A DNA stretch of 64,000 nucleotides from JAHDHW01 sp963793295 (GTDB taxonomy: Bacteria > Bacteroidota > Bacteroidia > Chitinophagales > Saprospiraceae), in contig CAWBZX010000010.1 of NCBI GenBank assembly GCA_963793295.1, forward strand, positions 19,325-83,324, given 5' to 3'. The first letter of the stretch is position 1, and every line of letters begins with the position of its first letter. A program made the position numbers and the translations under genes. Positions 58,319 to 64,000 of the stretch are shown here, piece by piece. Under the pieces are notes generated by a model. The model did not search any database and was not told the origin of the DNA. It saw only the letters and a program-made list of their open reading frames with translations.

Positions 58319-59687
58319 GGATTCCGCTCGGCCGCGGATGGTGCTTCGGTGGTTGCGTTTGTCGGTGTCTTCTGGGCCGGGCTCGAACAACCGGCGGACT
58401 TCGAGCAGGCCCTCGAGGTAACCGAGGATCTGTGCACGAAGCATGGGCGGCTGGTCGTTGGCGTACCGCAGGCGGTCGAGTGCGCATCGGGCAAAATAAC
58501 TGGGCAGCCGCACGAACGCGGCGATCAGGTTGCCGACGTCGCGGTGATTCCTGAACTGCACGAAGAGCGCCGCCATGTGTCCCCGCATGTAGTGTCGCAT
58601 CTGCCTTCGCAGGCTGGGGAGTCCGCGTCGGTGGTGGTGATAGACCACAGCCCGTGGTTCGTAAGGGACGTCCTGCCCGCCGCGAGGCTTCGATACCAGA
58701 ATTCCGAGTCCTCGCTGCAGCCCGAGGCACCCGCACCGAGGCGTTCGTCGAACAGGCCGATCTCATCGATTAGCTCTCGTCGTCGAAACGCCATGTTCGC
58801 ACCGGCACCGATCTCCCAACGCCGACGGTGAGTTTGCGTGTTCGCTCGAAGTAGTTGGCGTCATAGGCGCATCGTCGGGCAGCCGCGTCCGTTCGCGCCC
58901 TCGCCTCCCTCGAAGATCAACTGGGCGGGCGTGTTGAGTTCCGCAGGCAGAACCAGCCCGGTCACGACGCTCATCTTCTGGGCGATCAAATGCACTGCGG
59001 AGCGCGCCAATCCAGCGGGCGTCGACATCATCATCGGTGAGCGCGACCGCAGCTGCCAGTCGCATGACGCAGGCCAGTGTTCCGCGCAACCGACAGTCCG
59101 GGTCTTGGCTCGGCGACATATGTCACGCGGTGATATTTAGTCGCGAGTTGCCGGGTGGCGCCGACGCCGGACCCGTTGTCGACCACAATCACCTGGTCGG
59201 GCTTCGGATCGAGGCGGTCGATCGAGTCCAGGCATATGGCTGTAGGTCGTCCTCTCGGTCGCGAGTGCACGCACCGCCACCGCTGTCGTCTTCGCATCGG
59301 ACGCGTGCTTGTGTTGTGAAAAGAAGCAGCGGGGTGTCGTGGGCGGTGAGTTCATCGAGCAATGCGGGCTCAACTTCTGGACGGAGAGAGAACGCGCGGT
59401 AAGCTAGGCTGAGCCCGAAATGCCCCGCCGAACAGGTGGTCGGCCACGGTGTCGGCAATAGCGTCGGCCGCCCAAGCTGCGAGGCGTCGTGGCGGTAGGG
59501 GCATCGATTCGGCCCGCAACCAGAGGTGCCCGAGCGGTGTTTCTTCATGCCAAAGGACGGCGTAGGTTCCCGCGGTGCCTGGCTGGGCTTCGAGTTTGGG
59601 AAGCGGTTGGTCAAGCTGAATCGAGCCGATATGCCACGGCCGAAAGGGCGGCGACAGCGCTTCGGTCTCGGGTGACGGATGGTTCAT
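58315..59687 (-). CDS. GT2 family glycosyltransferase 1 with extra N-terminal domain, frameshifted
   Basis: From ATG 59687, an N-terminal domain (IGSIQLDQPLPKLEA, TYAVLWHEETPLGHLWLRAES, LAAWAADAIADTVADHLF) is followed by a GT-A catalytic domain. Its pieces, in shifting frames, are CTRDREDDLQP, PDQVIVVDNGSG, AEPRPGLSVARNTGLRHATG, a TDDDVDA metal site, VVTGLVLPAELNTPAQLIFE, ANMAFRRRELIDEIGLFDERLGAG and SEDSEFWYR. It ends TTEAPSAAERNP with TGA 58315-58317, overlapping the methyltransferase start. About 455 residues. The N-terminal domain recurs in glycosyltransferase 3. Confidence 0.75.
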
Positions 59688-60719
59688 GCTTCACTCCTCG
59701 CCGCACATCCGAAAAGTTTCTCGCGCTGGCCGTTCCCCATGCACACGCGCCAGAACAGTGCCGACCATCGCCCTGCGGCGTAGCTCACGTTCAGCAACGC
59801 TTCGCGCGCCGGGCACTGCCGGCGCAGCGCGACGCCAAAGCGGTTGAACATCCACGTAGTTTGTTCCCACACCTCATTCAAACCAACGCGCCACCAGACC
59901 CCGTCGTCCGGTGTCCAAAGCATGGCCCGCGCGGTGCTGCCTGCATCGCCCGAGGCCGAAAAGTAACCGCCAGAGGTAGCCGAACGCCGCACGGCGGACC
60001 GACACGCGATGATGCAACCGGCATCCCGGGTGACACCACGCCAAACTTCGAAGCCAGCCGCAGCGTCAGTTCAACATCGCCGCCGAAGATCAGGTGGTGC
60101 CGGTGCTATCTGCCAGCAAGGCACCGTCGAGCCAGCCCAGGTCCACCGGCGTGCCGGCGGAGGACCATGCCCGCGCCCGCCAATGACCAGACACGCTTGG
60201 GCGATTCGCCGTAGTCCTGCTTCGCCCAGCAGATCAAACGCGGACGAATAGCATGGCGGCGGGGCGTCCCACTCCAGAACGATGCGACTGCCGAAGGCAC
60301 CGCACTGAGGCTTTTCATGCGCAAAGCGTGCCGCCTCAACCAGCCAATCCGGGTGCAGTGTGCAGTCGTCGTCGATAAAGCCGATCCATTCACGATCGGA
60401 CTCTGCTACTGCGGCGGCGGGCGTGGTGCAAGCCCTGCTCCGGCTCATGGACGCGTCGCAGGCCGGGTAATCGGCCGACCTCGACGTGACGTTTTACCAC
60501 CGCCCGGGTGCTGTCGGTCGAGTTGTTGTCCACTACCAGAACACTCCAATCCAGCGTCACTGGAAAATCATTCACGTTTTCGCTTCTTAGATTACTGAGT
60601 GTGGTCAAGGTCTTATCAAGCTCGGCCGAATTGTTGTAGGTGCAGATGACCCAGGTCGATACCGATCAGCTGGGCCTGTGGCCGATCAGAGTTGGCGCGG
60701 CTATGGTCATCTCCGGCAT
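59684..60719 (-). CDS. GT2 family glycosyltransferase 2, frameshifted
   Basis: From ATG 60719 (PEMTIAAPTLIGHRP), shifted frames give VSTWVICTYNNSAELDKTLTTL, WSVLVVDNNSTDSTRAVVKRH, VHEPEQGLHHAR, SDREWIGFIDDDCTLHPDWL with the metal-binding DDD, FGSRIVLEWDAPPP, KRVWSLAGAGMVLRRHA and a tail FNRFGVALRRQCPAREALLNV ending at TGA 59684-59686. It is a GT-A fold family 2 enzyme of about 340 residues without the extra N-terminal domain of its two neighbours. The stop overlaps the next start (ATGA). Confidence 0.75.
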
Positions 60720-60731
60720 CCTCTGCTGCGC

Positions 60732-61997
60732 TCAACTCAACCGATTCGGCCGGATGATGGCGACCCGCCGCTGCGATCGGCGGTACTCGCCAAGGCTACC
60801 GACCAGCCCGCCAACCATCTCGGTCAACACCATGCTGACCGGCAAGGGGTGCCGTCCGATCGTCGCGCTGACAGTCTGTTTGGCCATGTCCATCCACCAC
60901 CAGGCGCGCATGCGTCGCAACCTGCCGCGCATCGGCTTGTCGGTCGCGTGGACCTTGGACATAAACGCCATAAACCCCTTGCCCCAATTATCCGTACTGG
61001 CGACGAAGGCCCGGCAGGTCACGCCGATGATCGTGGCGGACGGCCATGCTCGGCTCGTAGACCAGGGGCGCTCCCGAACGCACGACTTTGTAGAAGATGT
61101 CCAGGTCGCCCCCACCGGGCAGCGGTGCGCCGGTGTCGAGTGCCTCGTCGAATCCGCCGATCTTCTGCAGCAGCGATCGATCAACGCGATGTTTGCCCCT
61201 GCCCCAAAATAACCCGCGTGGCAGGGGTGCATCGGATTCTTGGGGTGGGTCTGCCCGTGATAGCGCAGTTTGCTGTAGCCGCGGCTAAACCCGCCACGGC
61301 TTTCGAAGAGAATCTGGGCCTCGGTTTCAAGGCACCGTGGCAGTACCAGCCCGGTCACGCCACCCGCGTCCGGGTGCTCGGCCCACGCCTGCTTGAGGCC
61401 GTCGCCCCATGCCGGGTCCAATTCCACATCATCGTCAATAAAGGCAACCCATTGGCCGGTCGCCTCCGCGACCGCGCGGTTGCGGGCAAAGTCGAGCCCG
61501 ACCCGCGGCTCCATGGTGTAGCGAAGCGTCGGCCCGGTCGACGGCGGGAATTGCTTGGCAGATACTTCAACGAGCTGCCGCGTAGCCTCGTCTTTTGGAG
61601 CGTTGTCAACCACCAGGATCTCGACCGCGGCAAAGCCCCGGTTTCCCTTGCCAAAGACATGGCGCAATGAACCTAGAAGTTCGTTCGAGATAGACCGTGC
61701 GATTGTGGGTGCAGACCGCGAGGGTGACGGTCCGGTCGGTCGTCGTCAGGGTGGCGGCATTGCCGGTGAGTTCTCGTCGAAGTTGCTCGGCCACGATCGC
61801 GCGACCGGCGTGCCGGGAGATCTCGCGCCAGCCCCGCTACGTTTGTTAGTGCTACCGCACCGTCGCGACGAGCCACCATCCAGAACGCGATCGGTCGCCC
61901 GTGCATTCGGATGAGGACTGCCGCGCCATCATTTGTCGGCAAGGGCGACAGCCTGTAACGGCTCGGCAATTTCAACTTCGTGTATCACGTATTGCAC
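60732..61997 (-). CDS. GT2 family glycosyltransferase 3 with extra N-terminal domain, frameshifted
   Basis: From GTG 61997 (QYVIHEVEIAEPLQAVALAD), an N-terminal domain with AAVLIRMHGRPIAFWMVA and AGLARDL leads into a GT-A domain. It contains VTLAVCTHNRTVYLERT, FAAVEILVVDNAPKDEATRQ, EPRVGLDFARNRAVAEATG, WVAFIDDDVELDPAWGDG, AGGVTGLVLPRCLETEAQIL, ANIALIDR and a C-terminal helical region KWGKGFMAFMSKVH-like. About 420 residues with the frame lost around 61,060-61,170 and in the N-terminal third. It is the least damaged gene of the cluster and shares its N-terminal domain with glycosyltransferase 1. Confidence 0.75.
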
Positions 61998-62008
61998 GGC
62001 AAGAGTCC

Positions 62009-63827
62009 TTATCGAAGGACCGGGTCCCCCTGCTGGAGTCGATATAGTTCCGCAAACAGCCCTTCATCACGAAGGAACCTGGCGATGGCGGGCCCTGTTC
62101 GATCACCCGGCCGTGTTCAAGAACCACAACGTGGTCTGCCTGAGCAACGGTGGCCAGCCGGTGTGCGATAATGAGCACCGTCCGCTCGTGCCGAACTGCG
62201 TCGAGCGCTTGTTGGATTAGTGCTTCGGATCGGCTGTCGAGCGCGTTGGTCGCCTCGTCGAGGATGAGTAGGTCTGGCTGGCGTACCAGTGCCCGGCGGA
62301 GCGTCAGCCGTCGTCGTTGCCCACCCGATAGGCGTGTGCCGCGATCGCCCACGACGGTGTCATAGCCTTGTGGAAGTTGCTGGATGAACTCATGCGCTTG
62401 GGCCATTCGGGCCGCGTCGATGATCTGATCTTCACTTGCATCCAGTTGGCCATAGGCGATGTTTTCGCGAACCGTCTCGTTGAACACGAACAGGTCTTGG
62501 CCACCAGGGCAACATGCCGCCGCCACGCGTCGATCTTGATGTTCGCCAGTGGACGATCGTCGAGCCAAATTCTGCCATCGGTGGGTTCATAAAATCGAAG
62601 CAGTAGCTTCACGAGTGTTGTCTTGCCCGCCGCCGCCCGACGGCCCGACCAACGCGGTCGTCTTTCGCGGCGCTGCCACCGTCAGTGAGACATCATTTAG
62701 AGCGGGTGTGGCGGTCGAGGGGTAACGGAAGGTCACATTCTCCAGCGTGATCGTGTCACGGAGTGGGGTGTAATCCGACGTTCCGCTGTGGGCCGGATCA
62801 GGCGTAAGCGTCAGGGCCGCACCGACTTCACGCACTGCCCCGTTCAACGATGCCAGGTGGGTCTCGGCCATGGGCGAAGAGCATCTTCATTCGGGGCTGC
62901 ATCCGGTACAGCACGAACAGGAACACCAGAAGTGCGGGGAGGTTGGACGCATCCCGCAGACTGATAAACGCGATCACCACCAGGAGGGTCGCAGCGAGCA
63001 GTTCGTACACCGGTTCAACCGCGGCCGCGATTGCGTCTAGGCGAAACATCGAATGCCGAACACGCGCAACCGTGATTCACCTTCGAATCGGTCACGCTCG
63101 TAATTTTCGCGACCGAACGCCCGGATTGTCTTCATGCCGGAAAGCACCTCAACCATTCGATTGCCCAATCCCGCGTTGGCCCGGGTCGAAACCCGCCGAA
63201 GGATGGAAGCCCGCCGCGTTATCCGCCGGACCAACAGTGATATCTCCGAGACACACTGCTACGACAAGCGTGAGCGACCACGAGATCATTAACAATAGCC
63301 CAACGTAGACCAACAGCGTGGCGAGGGTCACGATCAGTTCGAGGAGCACGCGGGCAGCAGAGCTCGCCCGCCATGTCTCGCTCGCCAGGGTGTTGATCAT
63401 TCGCCCAGGCCGGAACCGGTCCATCACGCATGGGCGTCGGCGAGGGCAACGATGGAGCATGTCCCGACGTAGGTCCTCCGCCAGACGAGCGCTCAACCAA
63501 AACGCGAGCAGGCGATTGCCATAGGTCAGTCCGCTGGCAAGGGCGATAGTGAGCAGGATCGCACCGCAAATCGCTGGCAGTTGATAGTTCGGGCCGATCG
63601 CGTCCAGCATGGCTTGGCCAAGCGTGGCGGTTGGGGATATTCGGCGCGTCGGCACTCGTACTGGAGACGTACTGCAACAGGGGGATGAAAAGGCCGATTC
63701 CTAGTCCCTCGCTCAGGGCCGAGAGCACGCCCAAGACGATGACGCCCCAGCCGATTCGTCGGTGTCTGGTCAGCATTGGTCGAAGCGCCCGCCACGCCTC
63801 GCGCTCGGTGTTGAGGAAACGCCTCAC
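62009..63827 (-). CDS. ABC exporter, MsbA-like fused permease-ATPase, heavily frameshifted
   Basis: From GTG 63827 (RRFLNTEREAWRAL), pieces in at least six frame changes give membrane helices (IGWGVIVLGVLSALSEGLG, ICGAILLTIALASGLT, LIVTLATLLVYVGLLLMIS, LLAATLLVVIAFISL), a coupling-type stretch MVEVLSGMKTIRAFGREN, then an ATPase. That has ITLENVTFRYPS, a Walker A region (GPSGGG, broken by an indel), LFVFNETVRENIAYGQ, the signature LSGGQRRRL, Walker B LLILDEATNALD and the H-loop IIAHRLAT. It ends at TAA 62009-62011. About 605 residues, normal for lipid-linked glycan or lipid A type flippases. It heads the visible minus-strand glycan operon. Confidence 0.8.
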
Positions 63828-63922
63828 TCATTGCCCCCGACCTCCTGCACCAGCCGCCCGGAGCGTTGACTGAGCGGGCCTGCATCGGCACCCCTTCGTG
63901 CTCCACAGTTTGTTGAGCGGGG

Positions 63923-64000
63923 CTATTTGGGGGGCCTCGGGTTCAGCACAGGCGTCGACCGCGTCACCCATTGCTGTCGCTCACGCTTGCGAAATACCTT
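63923..64000 (-). CDS. C-terminal end of an upstream gene, partial
   Basis: The window ends inside an open minus-strand frame of 25 codons (KVFRKRERQQWVTRSTPV..., stop TAG at 63923-63925). The basic, proline-ended tail fits the end of a membrane or glycan-assembly protein, but too little is visible to name it. About 95 bases separate it from the exporter start; given the indels, part of that gap may belong to either gene. Confidence 0.4.
   Translation of the reverse strand, partial: KVFRKRERQQWVTRSTPVLNPRPPK

Overview
Bases 1 to about 54,100 are an AT-rich, gene-dense chromosome segment from a member of the Bacteroidota, most likely a Saprospiria-like lineage. The evidence is GldC, three type IX secretion (T9SS) cargo proteins with type A or type B C-terminal sorting domains, a TonB receptor paired with a DUF4249 lipoprotein, two DUF6089 barrels, a short SRP RNA, and Bacteroidota promoters (TTTG, about 20 bases, TAnnTTTG). 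There are no insertion sequences, CRISPR arrays or phage genes. From about 54,100-54,240 to the end the DNA is abruptly GC-rich, carries different gene families, and nearly every gene is split over several reading frames. I read this as a second organism joined to the first in assembly, with uncorrected indels.

Left part, in order: end of a cytochrome c maturation permease, ccmD, glutamate dehydrogenase; an Lrp/AsnC regulator; a TraB/GumN protein; TonB receptor plus DUF4249; an SDR-like protein with gldC; a small membrane protein; SRP RNA; fsa; a nucleoside phosphorylase (-); an ArsC-like protein with hemF; a lipoprotein (-); a LuxE-like protein and a saccharopine-dehydrogenase-like protein; a minus-strand block (ACT protein, MBL hydrolase, ribH, TPR protein, pdhA); recF and a DciA-like gene; a subtilase (-); two DUF6089 barrels; recQ; a glycosyltransferase; folD-prmA.

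From 29.8 kb the segment becomes envelope- and secretion-oriented: a conserved-looking protein of about 1,500 residues split by two compensating one-base shifts, a TlpA-like thioredoxin, a nine-repeat ELW protein, a second TonB receptor (-), a type B adhesin-like protein, a MoxR/ChlI-like ATPase, a UDP-glucuronate epimerase-like protein (-), a second glycosyltransferase, and a multidomain metallophosphatase.

Right part (about 54.2-64 kb): a TerB-like gene, the 3' half of a tRNA-Met-like sequence with a terminator, the C-terminal half of a quinone oxidoreductase, then a minus-strand glycan operon: ABC exporter, three family 2 glycosyltransferases, a SAM methyltransferase and a GT4 glycosyltransferase. 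Three junctions in this operon are exact ATGA overlaps, so the underlying genes are probably intact and the frame breaks are sequence errors.
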